Source: Amycolatopsis cihanbeyliensis (GTDB taxonomy: Bacteria > Actinomycetota > Actinomycetes > Mycobacteriales > Pseudonocardiaceae). From it: a stretch of 64,000 bases of DNA. How positions within the stretch are numbered: position 1 is the stretch's first letter; the number at the start of each line of letters is the position of its first letter. The position numbers and the translations under genes were made by a program. Below the pieces are notes generated by a model. The model was given only the letters and a program-made list of their open reading frames with translations, was not told the origin of the DNA and did not search any database. The stretch is taken from assembly GCF_006715045.1 (NCBI RefSeq), contig NZ_VFML01000001.1, positions 5,738,001-5,802,000 on the forward strand, given 5' to 3'. Of this stretch, positions 45,355 through 55,868 are shown piece by piece.

Positions 45355-46440
45355 TCAGCAGGAGCGCCCACTGTTGATGCATCGCACGGCGAAGTTCATG
45401 AGCCGCCGCGGCATGACGTTGATGAAGGCAGCGTGGTCGGTCTTGGGGTTGTGTGCCTGCTCGGGGAAGGAGTCGAGGGCGAAGCCCTGTACCTCGTTCG
45501 GCGTGTCGTACACCAGGGTGTAGCGCAGCTGTGGCACCGCTCTGGTGCCGCGCGGGCACTCGCCGTCCCGCTCGACGAACCGGAGGTGGTCCCGATGGTT
45601 GTCGCTGTCGGTGTTCTCGCCGTCCCAGCAACTCGGGAAGTCCAGGATACGCATCAGTTGACTGCCTTCCGGGCAGATCGGGTACTGGGTCGTCCGCCGG
45701 TCCTCGAAGCCGGTGCAGGTCCACCGCGCGTTCACGTTGTCGTCGCCGTTGGTGACCGCCTTGGCGTCCCCGGTGACGCCCCGGAGGAAACGGGGCATGG
45801 GTGAGACCCTGTCCTCCGCGTTGCCGCGGAACTCCACGGTGACCTCGGCGGGGGTCAGGACCTTGCCCACGTTGCCGTCCACCGCGCCGCCCGGCTCGTT
45901 CCGGTCGGCGCCTTGCAGCCCGAGCTCGCGCACCACCGGCCAGTAGTAGGTGGAGCGATCGCCGAACCGGCAGGTGGTGTCGCCGACGGAAAGGCTACGG
46001 TTGTCGGACTTCTCGGTGGTGGTGAGGTTTCCGACATAGTCGTGCACGTGCTGCGCGCCGTTGAAGACACCGGGGCTGATCACGACGTTGGCCGAGTTCA
46101 GGTGCTGTTCCTCGTTGCGGCCGCACTGGGTGACGAACGTACCGGGGGATGCCTGGAGCTCGAGGTCCTCGGCGTTGGGCTCGACATCCTGGATGTCGAC
46201 GTAGAAGTCTTCCGAGGGCGGCGCGAGTGGATCCTCGCCTGGCTCCCGGTCGTCTCGGTCTCGATCACGGTCCCGGTCGGATCGGTCGTTACCCCGGTCG
46301 GATCCACCGCCGGTCGGGTAGAAGCCGCCGTGTGCCGATGCGGTGGCCACGCCGATCGCGGCGCCGGCCGCCATCACCCCGGCGACCATGCCGGCGAGCA
46401 GCCGTTTGCGTTTGCGGCTTGGAGTCTTGTGCAGTGCCAT
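45355..46440 (-). CDS. Secreted DUF1996 protein
   Basis: A 361-residue exported protein. The N-terminus (KRKRLLAGMVAGVMAAGAA) is a signal peptide, followed by an Asp/Arg-rich low-complexity linker (SDRGNDRSDRDRDRDRDD). The DUF1996 domain covers the rest (FVTQCGRNEEQHLNSANV, HVHDYVGN, FPSCWDGENTDSDNHRDH). The family is common in fungi and actinomycetes; its function is unknown. The start at ATG 46440 has CAGGAGG upstream. Confidence 0.87.
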   Translation of the reverse strand: MALHKTPSRKRKRLLAGMVAGVMAAGAAIGVATASAHGGFYPTGGGSDRGNDRSDRDRDRDRDDREPGEDPLAPPSEDFYVDIQDVEPNAEDLELQASPGTFVTQCGRNEEQHLNSANVVISPGVFNGAQHVHDYVGNLTTTEKSDNRSLSVGDTTCRFGDRSTYYWPVVRELGLQGADRNEPGGAVDGNVGKVLTPAEVTVEFRGNAEDRVSPMPRFLRGVTGDAKAVTNGDDNVNARWTCTGFEDRRTTQYPICPEGSQLMRILDFPSCWDGENTDSDNHRDHLRFVERDGECPRGTRAVPQLRYTLVYDTPNEVQGFALDSFPEQAHNPKTDHAAFINVMPRRLMNFAVRCINSGRSC

Positions 46441-46675
46441 GACTGCCTCCTGATCGGGTATCTCGTCAACGTGGCCGCGCAGGCGTCGGTACGACGGAAC
46501 CATCATGGAACGCGCGCGTTCCTACCGTGGATATATCAGTCCACAGTAGAATTGGATAATGCCGTCGCCGGGGGAAGCGACGCTGCGGGGCCTTCACTCT
46601 TATATACGACGCGCGCCAGGTCACGGTTCAATGAACTCCGCCGGATATCGCCGAACCCCGTTCCCGTGCCGAAGA

Positions 46676-46712
46676 AACCGCCCGCGCCACCGGGGCAGTG
46701 GCGCGGGCGGTT
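46676..46712 (-). terminator. Hairpin terminator of the repeat lipoprotein gene
   Basis: AACCGCCCGCGCCAC (46676-46690) and GTGGCGCGGGCGGTT (46698-46712) form a perfect 15-bp stem with a 7-base loop, 16 bp downstream of the lipoprotein stop codon. Confidence 0.8.
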
Positions 46713-46728
46713 ACCTGGCGATGGACAG

Positions 46729-47706
46729 TCAGTAGCTGTAGCCGCCGTCCTCGGCGGACTCGGAACCCGATCCGGACTCCTCGGATCCGGACTCCTCCAC
46801 CGGAGGTGCCTCCGACTTGCACCCTTCCGGCATCATGGCGTACCACTTGCCGCCGACGCCGTGGCCGTTCGCCTGACCGGGCTCGGTGTCCTCGGCGTAG
46901 CGGTACACCGGCCAGCCGCCGATGGTGACCTGCTCGGAGCCGTCCGCGCGTTCGACGGTGCTGACCAGGTTCTCGTCGACACCCCGCACATCCACCGTGC
47001 CCTCGGCGATCACCGGCGGCCAGTTCTGCGCGCACTCGCCCTCGCAGTTGGATTTGGAGGGTTCCTTCGTGTCGTCGGTGAACAGGTAGAGGGAGAAGCC
47101 CTCCGCGTCGGTGACGATCCTGCCCACGCCTTCCGCCTCGTCGGCGATCAGCGTGGTGCCGGCGGCGCCGTCCTGCTGGGCGGCGCCTGCCTTGCCGCCG
47201 GTCGGGTTCACCGCGTACCAGGCGCCGCCGACGCCCTGGCCCGAGCTTTCCCCCGGACCGCCGTCCTCGGCGTAGCGGTACACCGGCCAGCCGCCGATGG
47301 TGACCTGCTCCGAACCGTCCGTGCGCCGCACGCTGCCGACCAGGTTCGCGTCCACGCCCTGCACGTCCACCTGCCCGTCGGCGACCACCGGTGGCCAGGT
47401 CTGCGCGCAGCTACCCGCGCAGTTCGAGACGGGAGGTTTCGCGGTGTCCTTGTCGAAGCGATACAGCGTGAAGCCGTCCTGATCGGTGACCGCCTCGCCG
47501 ACGCCGTCGACCTCGGTGGCGCTGAGCGTGACCTGCCCCGCCGGGGCGCCACCACCGGCGCCGGCGGCCTGGGAGGTGTCGGCCACCGGCGCCGGGTCGT
47601 CGTTCGACGCCCCGCCGCCGGACTCGCCGAGCCCCGCGCACCCACTGAGCGCGAGCAGGCCGGCCGCGGCCGAGGCGAGCGGCACGACGATACGCTTGTG
47701 GAACAT
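46729..47706 (-). CDS. Lipoprotein with two Lipoprotein_15 repeats, probable copper-regulon member
   Basis: A 325-residue lipoprotein. The lipobox is LSGC (Cys22). Two related domains follow (about 60-175 and 185-290), each with GFTLYRFD or GFSLYLFTDD, SNC(A/E)G(S/E)CAQ(T/N)WPPV and EQVTIGGWPVYRYAED, the secreted-repeat (COG4315, PF03640) pattern. The C-terminus is Glu/Ser-rich. The function is unknown. A CsoR-type operator sits in its predicted promoter, matching the one in front of copZ, so copper induction is likely. The CxxxC motifs might bind metal. The start is ATG 47706. Confidence 0.85.
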   Translation of the reverse strand: MFHKRIVVPLASAAAGLLALSGCAGLGESGGGASNDDPAPVADTSQAAGAGGGAPAGQVTLSATEVDGVGEAVTDQDGFTLYRFDKDTAKPPVSNCAGSCAQTWPPVVADGQVDVQGVDANLVGSVRRTDGSEQVTIGGWPVYRYAEDGGPGESSGQGVGGAWYAVNPTGGKAGAAQQDGAAGTTLIADEAEGVGRIVTDAEGFSLYLFTDDTKEPSKSNCEGECAQNWPPVIAEGTVDVRGVDENLVSTVERADGSEQVTIGGWPVYRYAEDTEPGQANGHGVGGKWYAMMPEGCKSEAPPVEESGSEESGSGSESAEDGGYSY

Positions 47707-47928
47707 GGACTTTCTCCTCGTTTTCGTAGGGAGGCCGGGTCGTAGGAAGGTCTGGTTTCTTGCTCGACCTGTGCCCCCAACCACGGACCCCGGCGCGCCC
47801 CGGTTCACCCGTCCGGAAAGTCAGGTTCGGGGCACGCCTGCTCGCCTGGCTCCGCACGGGGTGGTCGAGGCCGCTGTCGCGGAGTGCCGGCGATCCGACC
47901 GATGATGTGTTCGGAACGTCGCCGAGAG

Positions 47929-47958
47929 TTCATACCTTACCCCGCTGGGGTAGCTGAA
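47929..47958 (-). promoter_or_regulatory. Candidate lipoprotein promoter with CsoR-type operator
   Basis: On the minus strand TTCAGC (47953-47958) and TATGAA (47929-47934) are 18 bp apart. The palindrome TACCCCGCTGGGGTA (47938-47952) fills the spacer. Layout and -10 sequence are the same as in the copZ promoter. Confidence 0.55.
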
Positions 47959-48031
47959 CCGGATCGCGCTGAGTTGCGTTCCTCAGAGGTAAGGCACGGA
48001 GTACGCGCCCGCGGGCGCGCCCGATCGTCGG

Positions 48032-48061
48032 TTGACCGACTTTACCCCCCTAGGGTATGAA
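48032..48061 (+). promoter_or_regulatory. copZ-copA promoter with CsoR-type operator
   Basis: TTGACC (48032-48037) and TATGAA (48056-48061) are 18 bp apart, with TACCCCCCTAGGGTA (48043-48057) across the spacer and -10. This matches CsoR operators of actinobacteria, so CsoR would block RNA polymerase until copper binds. Confidence 0.75.
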
Positions 48062-48112
48062 CGACGGTGCGGCGGAAAGTCGCGTGAACCGAAACCGAAC
48101 AGGAGTATCGTC

Positions 48113-48322
48113 GTGGCCGAGACCACTTACACCGTGACCGGAATGACCTGCCAGCACTGCGTCAAGTCGGTGACCGAGGAGGTCGGCGGTGTCCAGGGCG
48201 TGACCGCGGTGTCGGTGGACCTGCCGACCGGCGCCGTCACGGTGACCAGCGAGGGCGACCCCGATCTCGCCGAGGTGCGGGCCGCCGTCGAGGAGGCCGG
48301 TTACCAGCTGGCGACGACATGA
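48113..48322 (+). CDS. copZ: Copper chaperone
   Basis: A 69-residue heavy-metal-associated domain protein with the metal motif MTCQHC and a ferredoxin-like fold pattern. It delivers Cu(I) to the ATPase encoded next. The GTG at 48113 is chosen because AGGAG precedes it at 48101 and it gives the usual length ([13 protein letters not shown]). Its TGA overlaps the copA ATG (ATGA). Expression is under the CsoR-type promoter at 48032. Confidence 0.92.
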   Translation: MAETTYTVTGMTCQHCVKSVTEEVGGVQGVTAVSVDLPTGAVTVTSEGDPDLAEVRAAVEEAGYQLATT

Positions 48323-50487
48323 CCTCCGAGCTGCGCTCCGCCGAGACCCCGTCCAGGGTCGAGCTGGTGATCGGGGGCATGACCTGCGCTTCCTGCGCCG
48401 GCAGGGTCGAGCGAAAGCTGAACAAGCTGGACGGGGTGTCCGCCGAGGTCAACTACGCGACCGAGAAGGCCGCGGTCTCCTACGCCGGCGCGGTTCGTCC
48501 CGAGCAACTGATCGAACAGGTGGAGGCGGCAGGCTACACGGCACGGCTGCCGGAATCGAAGCCCGCGGGCGAGGAGGGCCCTGGCGATCGCTCGCTGCGC
48601 GCGCGGTTGCTCGGTGCCGCCGCGCTGTCCGTGCCGGTGATCGCGCTCGCGATGCTCCCGGTACTGCGGTTCCCCTCCTGGGAATGGGTGTCGCTGGTAC
48701 TGGCCACGCCGGTCGTGCTGTGGGCGGCCTGGCCGTTCCACCGGGCGGCGCTGGTGAACCTGCGGCATGGCGCCGCGACCATGGACACGCTCATCTCGAT
48801 GGGCACGCTGGCGGCCTTCGCGTGGTCGCTGTACGCCCTGCTGTTCGGCACCGCCCACATCTATCTCGAGGTGGCGGCGGGGGTGACGACCTTCATCCTC
48901 GCCGGACGCTACTTCGAGGCGCGGTCCAAGCGCAGGGCAGGGGCGGCGCTGCGGGCCTTGCTCGAGCTGGGTGCCAGGGAAGTGGCGGTGCTGCGGGACG
49001 GGGCGGAGCGGCGTATCCCCACCGGGGAGTTGGTGGTGGGGGACGAGTTCGTGGTGCGGCCAGGGGAGAAGGTCGCCACCGACGGGCTGGTCGTGGACGG
49101 CAGCTCGGCAGTGGACGCCAGCATGCTCACCGGCGAGTCCGTCCCGGTGGAGGTGCGCGCAGGCGACAGCGTGGTCGGCGCGACCGTGAACGCGGGCGGC
49201 AGGCTGATCGTGCGCGCCACCCGGGTCGGGGCGGACACCCAGCTCGCGCACATGGCCAGGCTGGTCGAGCAGGCGCAGTCGGGCAAGGCGGCCGTGCAAC
49301 GGCTGGCCGACCGGATCTCGGCGGTGTTCGTGCCGGTGGTGATCGCACTGGCGCTGGGAACCCTCGCGGTCTGGCTCGCCACCGGCGGCTCGGCCACCGA
49401 GGCGTTCACCGCCGCGGTGGCGGTGCTGATCATCGCCTGCCCGTGCGCGTTGGGCCTGGCGACGCCGACGGCGTTGCTGGTGGGTACCGGGCGTGGTGCC
49501 CAGCTGGGGATCCTGATCAAAGGGCCGGAGGTGCTGGAGTCCACTCGCGTGGTGGACACCGTGGTCCTGGACAAGACCGGCACGGTGACCACCGGCAGGA
49601 TGGCGCTGGTGGACGTACACCCGGCGGAGGGGGAGACCGCCACGCGGGTGTTACGGCTGGCCGGAGCGCTGGAGAACGCGTCCGAGCACCCGATCGCACA
49701 GGCAATCGCCCGCGGAGCCCGGGAGCGGGCCGGTGAGCTGGGCGAGGTCGCCGAGTTCGGCGTCGTGGAGGGCGTCGGCGTGCGGGGTGTGGTGGACGGT
49801 CAGTCCGTGCTGGTCGGCAGGGCGGCGCTGCTGGTCGAGGCCGGCCTGCGCATCCCGGCCGAGCTGGACGCGGCTCGCCAGGCCGCGCAGCAGCAGGGCA
49901 GGACCGCCGTGCTGGTCGGCTGGGCCGGGCAGGCACGCGCCGTGCTCGCGGTCGCCGACACCGTCAAACCGGACTCGGCCGAGGCGGTCGCCCGGCTGCG
50001 GGAGTTGGGCCTGACCCCGATCCTGCTCACCGGCGACAACGAGACCGTGGCTCGCGCCGTGGCCGCCGAGGTCGGAGTCGACCGGGTCATCGCGGAGGTA
50101 CTGCCGAAGGACAAGGTGGACGTGGTGTCGCGGTTGCAGGCGGAAGGGGCCGTGGTGGCGATGGTGGGCGACGGGATCAACGACGCCGCCGCGCTGGCCA
50201 CGGCCGACCTGGGCCTTGCCATGGGCACCGGGACCGATGTGGCGATCGAGGCCGGTGACCTCACGCTGGTGCGCGGCGACCTGCGCGCCGCCGCGCAGGC
50301 GATCCGGCTGTCCCGGCGCACCCTGCGCACCATCAAGGGCAACCTGTTCTGGGCCTTCGCCTACAACACCGCCGCACTGCCGCTGGCCGCGGCGGGCCTG
50401 CTCAGCCCGATGATCGCCGGCGCCGCCATGGCACTCAGCTCGGTGTTCGTGGTCAGTAACAGCCTGCGCCTGCGCCGCGCCCCCTGA
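48319..50487 (+). CDS. copA: Copper-exporting P1B-type ATPase
   Basis: A 722-residue heavy-metal ATPase pumping Cu(I) out of the cytoplasm. One N-terminal metal-binding domain (MTCASC, Cys23 and Cys26), the intramembrane CPC motif ([19 protein letters not shown]), TGES in the actuator domain, phosphorylation site DKTGT and the hinge [10 protein letters not shown] are all present. Eight membrane spans are expected. It follows copZ with a 4-bp overlap and is convergent with csoR. Confidence 0.96.
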   Translation: MTSELRSAETPSRVELVIGGMTCASCAGRVERKLNKLDGVSAEVNYATEKAAVSYAGAVRPEQLIEQVEAAGYTARLPESKPAGEEGPGDRSLRARLLGAAALSVPVIALAMLPVLRFPSWEWVSLVLATPVVLWAAWPFHRAALVNLRHGAATMDTLISMGTLAAFAWSLYALLFGTAHIYLEVAAGVTTFILAGRYFEARSKRRAGAALRALLELGAREVAVLRDGAERRIPTGELVVGDEFVVRPGEKVATDGLVVDGSSAVDASMLTGESVPVEVRAGDSVVGATVNAGGRLIVRATRVGADTQLAHMARLVEQAQSGKAAVQRLADRISAVFVPVVIALALGTLAVWLATGGSATEAFTAAVAVLIIACPCALGLATPTALLVGTGRGAQLGILIKGPEVLESTRVVDTVVLDKTGTVTTGRMALVDVHPAEGETATRVLRLAGALENASEHPIAQAIARGARERAGELGEVAEFGVVEGVGVRGVVDGQSVLVGRAALLVEAGLRIPAELDAARQAAQQQGRTAVLVGWAGQARAVLAVADTVKPDSAEAVARLRELGLTPILLTGDNETVARAVAAEVGVDRVIAEVLPKDKVDVVSRLQAEGAVVAMVGDGINDAAALATADLGLAMGTGTDVAIEAGDLTLVRGDLRAAAQAIRLSRRTLRTIKGNLFWAFAYNTAALPLAAAGLLSPMIAGAAMALSSVFVVSNSLRLRRAP

Positions 50488-50503
50488 GCGCGGCGGTCGA
50501 CTT

Positions 50504-50785
50504 CTACGATCGGACCAGGCGCGCGATGGCGTCGGATGCCTCCCGCACCTTGGTCTGGGCCTCCGTGCCGCCCGTGGTGGCCGCCTCGACCACGCAGGTG
50601 GACAGGTGCTCCTCGAGCAAACCGAGGGAGAACGACTGGAGCGCCTTGGTGGCGGCGGAGACCTGGGTCAGGACGTCGATGCAGTACTTGTCCTGCTCGA
50701 TCATCCGCTGCAGGCCACGAATCTGGCCTTCGATCCGGCGGAGCCGCTTCAGGTATGCTTCCTTGTCCTCGCTGTAGCTGACCAT
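50504..50785 (-). CDS. csoR: Copper-sensing repressor CsoR
   Basis: A 93-residue all-helical repressor of the CsoR/RcnR family. The copper ligand set is Cys35, His60 and Cys64 (DKYCIDVLTQ and EEHLSTCVV). It is expected to bind the two TACCCC-type palindromes at 47938 and 48043 and to release DNA on binding Cu(I). It sits downstream of copA, convergent, with a 16-bp gap. Confidence 0.94.
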   Translation of the reverse strand: MVSYSEDKEAYLKRLRRIEGQIRGLQRMIEQDKYCIDVLTQVSAATKALQSFSLGLLEEHLSTCVVEAATTGGTEAQTKVREASDAIARLVRS

Positions 50786-51013
50786 CGCTGTGCCCGTTCT
50801 GTCGTGCCTGTGCCTCCAGGATACCCGCCCACCGTATCCGGAACAGGCCCCGGATCAGGGGAGAGCCGGGCCCGACACCCGGTGACGGGCGCAAGCTTGT
50901 CAGGGGTTGCCGATACCCTGCAGTACGGTGAGTTGCCGGCTTAGGTGTCCGGTCGGCCCCGGGCACGCTGGTCAGCAACGTGCCCCTACGCCACGATCTG
51001 GGAGAACGACCCT

Positions 51014-53071
51014 GTGACTGTCTCTGCCGAGTCCCTGTACGGGGCCGACGACCTGACCCACCTGGAGGGCTTGGAAGCGGTCCGGAAGCGACCCGGGATG
51101 TACATCGGGTCCACCGACAGCCGTGGTGTCAATCACCTCTTCGCCGAGGTTGTGGACAACTCGACGGACGAGGGCGTGGCCGGACACGCGAGCAAGATCG
51201 TGGTGACCCTGCACGCGGACGGCAGTGTGCAGGTGGACGACGACGGCCGTGGCATCCCGACCGGGGTGCACGCGAAGTCCGGGCTTTCCGGGGTCGAACT
51301 GGTGCTGACCAGGCTGCACGCGGGGGGCAAGTTCGGTGGTTCCGGCTACAAGGCCTCGGGTGGGCTGCACGGTGTCGGCGCCTCCGCGGTGAACGCGCTG
51401 TCGCTGCGGTTCGACGTCATCGTGAAGCGGGACGGCAAGGTGCACGAGATCTCCTTCGCCCGCGGGGTGCCCGGGGTGTTCGACGGCGCGGGCCCGAAGG
51501 CCAGGTTCACCAAGCAGCCCGGCCTGCGCGCGGTCCGCAAGCTCAAGCGTGGCGAAGGCACCGGCACCTCGATCCGGTACTGGCACGACGCCCGATACTT
51601 CGAGAAGAGCGCCGTGCTGGAGATCGAGACGGTGCGCGCCAAGCTGCGCAATACCGCCTTCCTGGTCCCCGGCGTCACCTACGTGCTGCGGGACGCCACC
51701 GAGGGTGGCATCGACGAGGAGACCTTCCACTTCCCGAACGGCCTCTCCGATATGGTCGACTTTCTCGCCCCCGCGGGAGACAAACCGGTCTCCGGGACGG
51801 TCTTCATCAACGGCGTCGGCACCTACAAGGAGAACGCCGCGGACGCCAACGGCGTGATGCAGTCCAATGTGGAACGTCGGGCCGAGGTCGAGGTGGCGCT
51901 TCGCTGGGGAACCGGCTACGAGCGCACCGTCGAGTGCTTCACCAACACGATCCGGAACGTGCACGGCGGTACGCACCGCAAGGGGTTCGAGCGCGCGGCA
52001 CTGCGTTCCCTGCAGGAGGCCATCTCCAAGAGCAGGGGCTTGCTCAAGCCGAAGGAGGACCTGCCGACGCTGGACGACGTGCTCGAGGGCATGACCGCCG
52101 TGCTCCACGTGCGGATTCCCGAGCCGCAGTTCACCTCGCAGACGAAGGACGAGCTGTCCACGGCCGGGATCACCAAGGTCGTCCAAGGCGTCGTCGAGCA
52201 ACAGCTCAAGGCCTGGACCGAGGCCCGCAAGACCAGGACCGAGGCGAAGACCGTCCTGCAGAAGATCGTGGACGCCGCCAGGGTCCGGCTGGTGCAGAAG
52301 CAGCAGAAGGACGCGGCCCGGCGCAAGACCGCGCTCGAGGGCGCGGCCATGCCGCCGAAACTGGTGGACTGCCGCACCACCGGGGTCGGCCGCAGCGAGC
52401 TGTTCCTGGTGGAGGGGGACAGCGCGCTCGGTTCGGCGCGGATGGCGCGGGTCTCGGAGTACCAGGCGCTGCTGCCGCTGCGCGGCAAGATCCTGAACGT
52501 GCAGAAGGCGAGCCTCGGCGACACCTTGAAGAACGCGGAGATCGCCGCGATCGTGCAGGTGCTCGGGGCAGGCACCGGGCGCACCTTCGACCTCGGCACC
52601 ATGCGCTACGGCAGGGTGATCCTGATGGCGGACGCGGACGTGGACGGTTCGCACATCCGCACCCTGCTGATCACCCTGTTCGCCAAGTACATGCGCCCGG
52701 TCATCGAGGACGGCAGGCTGTACGCGGCCATGCCCCCGCTGCACAAGATCGTGACCAAGGGGCGTAACTCGCAGACCACCTTCACCTTCACCGAACGGGA
52801 GATGGAGTCCACGGTCGCCAGGCTGGAGAAGGCGGGCAAGCAGATCGTCAAGCCGGTACCGCGGTTCAAGGGGCTCGGCGAGATGGACGCGGACGAGCTG
52901 TGGGAGACCACGATGAACCCGGCGACCCGGTCGGTCCGCCGGATCACCCTCGAGGACGTGGACGCCGCGGAGCAGGCGCTGGAACTGCTGATGGGGGAGA
53001 AGGTCGAACCACGGCGCAACTGGCTGGTCGAGTCGGCGGCCAGGGTGGACCAGGCCGCGATCGATATTTGA
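51014..53071 (+). CDS. parE: Type II topoisomerase ATPase subunit (ParE/GyrB-like)
   Basis: A 685-residue GHKL-ATPase subunit of a type IIA topoisomerase. The ATP-binding region includes VRKRPGMYIGSTD, EVVDNSTDEG, DDGRGIPTG and KASGGLHGVGASAVNALS; the Toprim domain has ELFLVEGDSALGSA and DADVDGSHI. The start is GTG 51014 (VTVSAESLYGADDLTHLEGL). It is paired with a GyrA/ParC-like gene 56 bp downstream and is distinct from the gyrB-gyrA locus normally near oriC, matching the second topoisomerase pair of streptomycetes. It probably decatenates chromosomes. Confidence 0.92.
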   Translation: MTVSAESLYGADDLTHLEGLEAVRKRPGMYIGSTDSRGVNHLFAEVVDNSTDEGVAGHASKIVVTLHADGSVQVDDDGRGIPTGVHAKSGLSGVELVLTRLHAGGKFGGSGYKASGGLHGVGASAVNALSLRFDVIVKRDGKVHEISFARGVPGVFDGAGPKARFTKQPGLRAVRKLKRGEGTGTSIRYWHDARYFEKSAVLEIETVRAKLRNTAFLVPGVTYVLRDATEGGIDEETFHFPNGLSDMVDFLAPAGDKPVSGTVFINGVGTYKENAADANGVMQSNVERRAEVEVALRWGTGYERTVECFTNTIRNVHGGTHRKGFERAALRSLQEAISKSRGLLKPKEDLPTLDDVLEGMTAVLHVRIPEPQFTSQTKDELSTAGITKVVQGVVEQQLKAWTEARKTRTEAKTVLQKIVDAARVRLVQKQQKDAARRKTALEGAAMPPKLVDCRTTGVGRSELFLVEGDSALGSARMARVSEYQALLPLRGKILNVQKASLGDTLKNAEIAAIVQVLGAGTGRTFDLGTMRYGRVILMADADVDGSHIRTLLITLFAKYMRPVIEDGRLYAAMPPLHKIVTKGRNSQTTFTFTEREMESTVARLEKAGKQIVKPVPRFKGLGEMDADELWETTMNPATRSVRRITLEDVDAAEQALELLMGEKVEPRRNWLVESAARVDQAAIDI

Positions 53072-53127
53072 GCGGTTGGGCGAACATCGAGCCTCCCGAT
53101 TTGCTGAGACACAGGAGAAACTGAGCA

Positions 53128-55623
53128 ATGGCACGCCGCAAGGGCCCCCAGACCAAGGTCGACCCGACCGTGTTCGACCAGGCGGGCGCGCAGATATTCG
53201 AGAACCCGGTCAAGACCGAGATCGAGGATTCCTACCTGGAGTACGCCTACTCGGTCATTCACTCCCGCGCGCTGCCGGACGCGCGGGACGGGCTCAAGCC
53301 GGTGCACCGCCGGATCCTGTTCTCGATGAACCAGAACGGCTACCGGCCGAACCATGCCTACGTGAAGTCCTCCCGTGTGGTCGGCGACGTGATGGGCCGG
53401 TACCACCCGCACGGCGACACGGCGATCTACGACGCCATGGTCCGCCTCGCCCAGGACTTCTCGATGAACGTGCCGCTGGTGGACGGGCACGGCAACTTCG
53501 GCAGCCCGGACGACGGCCCGGCGGCCAGCAGGTACACCGAGGCACGGATGTCCCCCGAGGCCATGCAGCTGGTCGGCGAACTCGGTGAGGAGACCGTCGA
53601 CTTCCGGCCCAACTACGACGGCTCGCTGGAGGAGCCGATCGTGCTCCCCGCCGCGTTCCCGAACCTGCTGGTGAACGGCACCTCGGGGATCGCGGTCGGG
53701 ATGGCGACCAACATGATCCCGCACAACCTCGGCGAAGTCGTCGCCGCGGCGCGCTGGCTGATCAATCACCCGGACGCCACGCTGGACAAGCTGATGGAGT
53801 TCGTACCCGGACCCGACCTGCCGACCGGCGGGATGCTGCTGGGCCTTGACGAGGTCAGGCGGGCCTACGAGACCGGCCGTGGGGTGGTCCGGATGCGGGC
53901 CGCGGCGGAGACCGGCCCGCTGGAGGGCAGCCGGGGGCGGCAGGCCATCACGGTCACCGAGCTGCCCTACGGGGTCGGGCCGGAGAAGGTGATCGAGAAG
54001 ATCACCGACGAGGTGAACAAGTCGAAACGGCTGACCGGCATCGCGGACGTGAAGGACCTGACCGATCGGGAGAACGGCACCCGGCTGGTCATCGAGTGCA
54101 AGGTCGGGGTGAACCCGCAGGCGCTGCTTTCCGACCTGTACCGGCTGACCCCGCTGGAGCAGTCCTTCGGGATCAACAACCTGGTGCTCGTCGAGGGACA
54201 GCCGCGCACCCTCGGACTCAAGGAGCTGCTCGAGGTCTTTCTCGCGCACCGGTACGAGGTGGTCACCCGCCGGACCCGGTACCGCAAGCGCAAGCGCGAG
54301 GAACGCCTGCACCTGGTCGAGGGCCTGCTGAAGGCGTTGCTGGACATCGACAAGGTGATCAAGCTGATCCGGGATAGCGAGAACGCGCAGGCCGCGAAGG
54401 ACGGCCTGATGAAGCGGTTCAAGCTGTCCGAGATCCAGGCCACGTACATCCTGGACACCCCGCTGCGGCGGCTCACCAAGTACGACAAGCTGGAGCTGGA
54501 GGCCGAGCAGGACCGGCTGCGCGAGGAGATCGCCGAGCTGGCCACCATCCTGGACGACGAGTCGGTGCTGAAGAAGGTGGTGTCCAGGGAACTGGGCAAG
54601 GTGGCCAAGGACTTCTCCACCGAGCGGCGCACCGCCTTGATCGACGGTGATCTCAAGGAGGTGCTGGCCGCGTCGAAACCCTCCGGCCCGCTGGAGGTGG
54701 CCGACGACCCGTGCCAGGTCGTCCTGTCCGCCACCGGGCTGGTCGCCAGGACGGCGGCCGAGTCGGAGGAGGCGTCGGAGAGCCGCCGCCGCAACGGCAG
54801 GGTCAAGCATGACGCGGTCGCGGCGCTGGTGCACTCCACGGCCCGCGGGCAGGTCCTGCTGGTAACCAACCACGGTCGCGCGGTCAAGACCGAGGTGTTG
54901 CCGCTGCCGGTGCTGCCGGAACAGGCGGGCACGGTGTCCCTGCGTGGCGGGATGGCCACCAGGGAGCTGGTGCCGCTGGGCAAGGGTGAGAAGGTGATCG
55001 GTCTGGCTCCGGTCGGTGAGCACGCGACCGGGTCACCCGGGCTGGCACTGGGCACCCGCAACGGCGTGGTGAAGGTGTGCTCCCCGGAATGGCCGGTCCG
55101 CGCGGACGAGTTCGACGTGATCAGCCTCAAGGACGGCGACGAGGTGGTCGGTGCGACCTGGCTGGACGACGGCGCGGAGACCTGCGTGTTCGTGTCCTCC
55201 CAGGGCACGCTGTTGCGGTACGCGGCCTCCCTGGTGCGGCCACAGGGCCTCAAGGGTGGCGGGATGGCCGGGATCAGCCTCGGCGCCGACGCGCATGTGG
55301 TGTTCTTCGGCGCGGTGCGTGCCGATGACGAGGACGCCGAGGCGCACGGCGAGTCGATGGTGGTGACCGCGACCGGCTCCAGCGTGAAGGTGACCCCGTT
55401 CGCCGAGTATCCCGCCAAGGGGCGGGCGACCGGCGGGGTGCGCGTGCAGCGGTTCCTCAAGGGGGAAACCGAGCTCACCGTGGCCTGGGTCGGCCCGCGC
55501 CCCGCCGGCGCCACGAAGAACGGCGACCAGGTGGAACTGCCCGAGGTGGACATGCGCAGGGACGCGTCCGGCTCGGCACATCCCGGGCCCGATGTGGTCG
55601 GTCATCTCATCGAACGCGGCTGA
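53128..55623 (+). CDS. parC: Type II topoisomerase cleavage subunit (ParC/GyrA-like)
   Basis: An 831-residue cleavage/religation subunit. The catalytic Tyr136 is in [10 protein letters not shown], the quinolone-region segment is [14 protein letters not shown] (with Thr and Asp at the resistance-linked positions), and the C-terminal beta-pinwheel repeats include [14 protein letters not shown] and [12 protein letters not shown]. The start is ATG 53128 ([10 protein letters not shown]), 56 bp after parE with a usable RBS (AGGAGAA). Together they should form the topoisomerase IV-like enzyme. Confidence 0.93.
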   Translation: MARRKGPQTKVDPTVFDQAGAQIFENPVKTEIEDSYLEYAYSVIHSRALPDARDGLKPVHRRILFSMNQNGYRPNHAYVKSSRVVGDVMGRYHPHGDTAIYDAMVRLAQDFSMNVPLVDGHGNFGSPDDGPAASRYTEARMSPEAMQLVGELGEETVDFRPNYDGSLEEPIVLPAAFPNLLVNGTSGIAVGMATNMIPHNLGEVVAAARWLINHPDATLDKLMEFVPGPDLPTGGMLLGLDEVRRAYETGRGVVRMRAAAETGPLEGSRGRQAITVTELPYGVGPEKVIEKITDEVNKSKRLTGIADVKDLTDRENGTRLVIECKVGVNPQALLSDLYRLTPLEQSFGINNLVLVEGQPRTLGLKELLEVFLAHRYEVVTRRTRYRKRKREERLHLVEGLLKALLDIDKVIKLIRDSENAQAAKDGLMKRFKLSEIQATYILDTPLRRLTKYDKLELEAEQDRLREEIAELATILDDESVLKKVVSRELGKVAKDFSTERRTALIDGDLKEVLAASKPSGPLEVADDPCQVVLSATGLVARTAAESEEASESRRRNGRVKHDAVAALVHSTARGQVLLVTNHGRAVKTEVLPLPVLPEQAGTVSLRGGMATRELVPLGKGEKVIGLAPVGEHATGSPGLALGTRNGVVKVCSPEWPVRADEFDVISLKDGDEVVGATWLDDGAETCVFVSSQGTLLRYAASLVRPQGLKGGGMAGISLGADAHVVFFGAVRADDEDAEAHGESMVVTATGSSVKVTPFAEYPAKGRATGGVRVQRFLKGETELTVAWVGPRPAGATKNGDQVELPEVDMRRDASGSAHPGPDVVGHLIERG

Positions 55624-55868
55624 TCGAATCGGTACCAAGGGCGAGCCTCCGTAAGCGGAACGCGAACCCGGTGCTCGGCCCATTGTGATTGCGCGCACAG
55701 CCAACAAGAATCGTTGGCATCGATGGTCGCACTGTCAGTAGTCTCGGTGCGGATGATCACCGGGGGCTTGCGGTCTTTTTAGTGCCACAAAGCGGGACCC
55801 GTATATTCGAATATTTTAGTCTTCGAATGCCCGTTCCGTGCGGGTATTCCAGCGGGAAACGGATCTTC
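55624..55868. promoter_or_regulatory. Leader region of the MFS gene with palindrome
   Basis: The spacer between parC and the MFS exporter is relatively AT-rich near 55790-55830 and contains ATATTCGAATAT (55803-55814), a perfect 12-bp palindrome 54 bp before the start codon. A dedicated regulator gene was not seen next to it. Confidence 0.4.

Larger units (their letters stand above)
47707..48112. other. Divergent regulatory region of the copper locus
   Basis: This 406-bp gap between the lipoprotein and copZ starts contains no gene. It carries two CsoR-type operators (47938-47952 and 48043-48057), each within an 18-bp promoter spacer with TATGAA as -10, one for each direction. Confidence 0.6.

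Noticed and set aside
52606..55023. 805-codon minus-strand frame opposite parE-parC
   Set aside because: Antisense shadow; composition and lack of motifs show it is not a gene.
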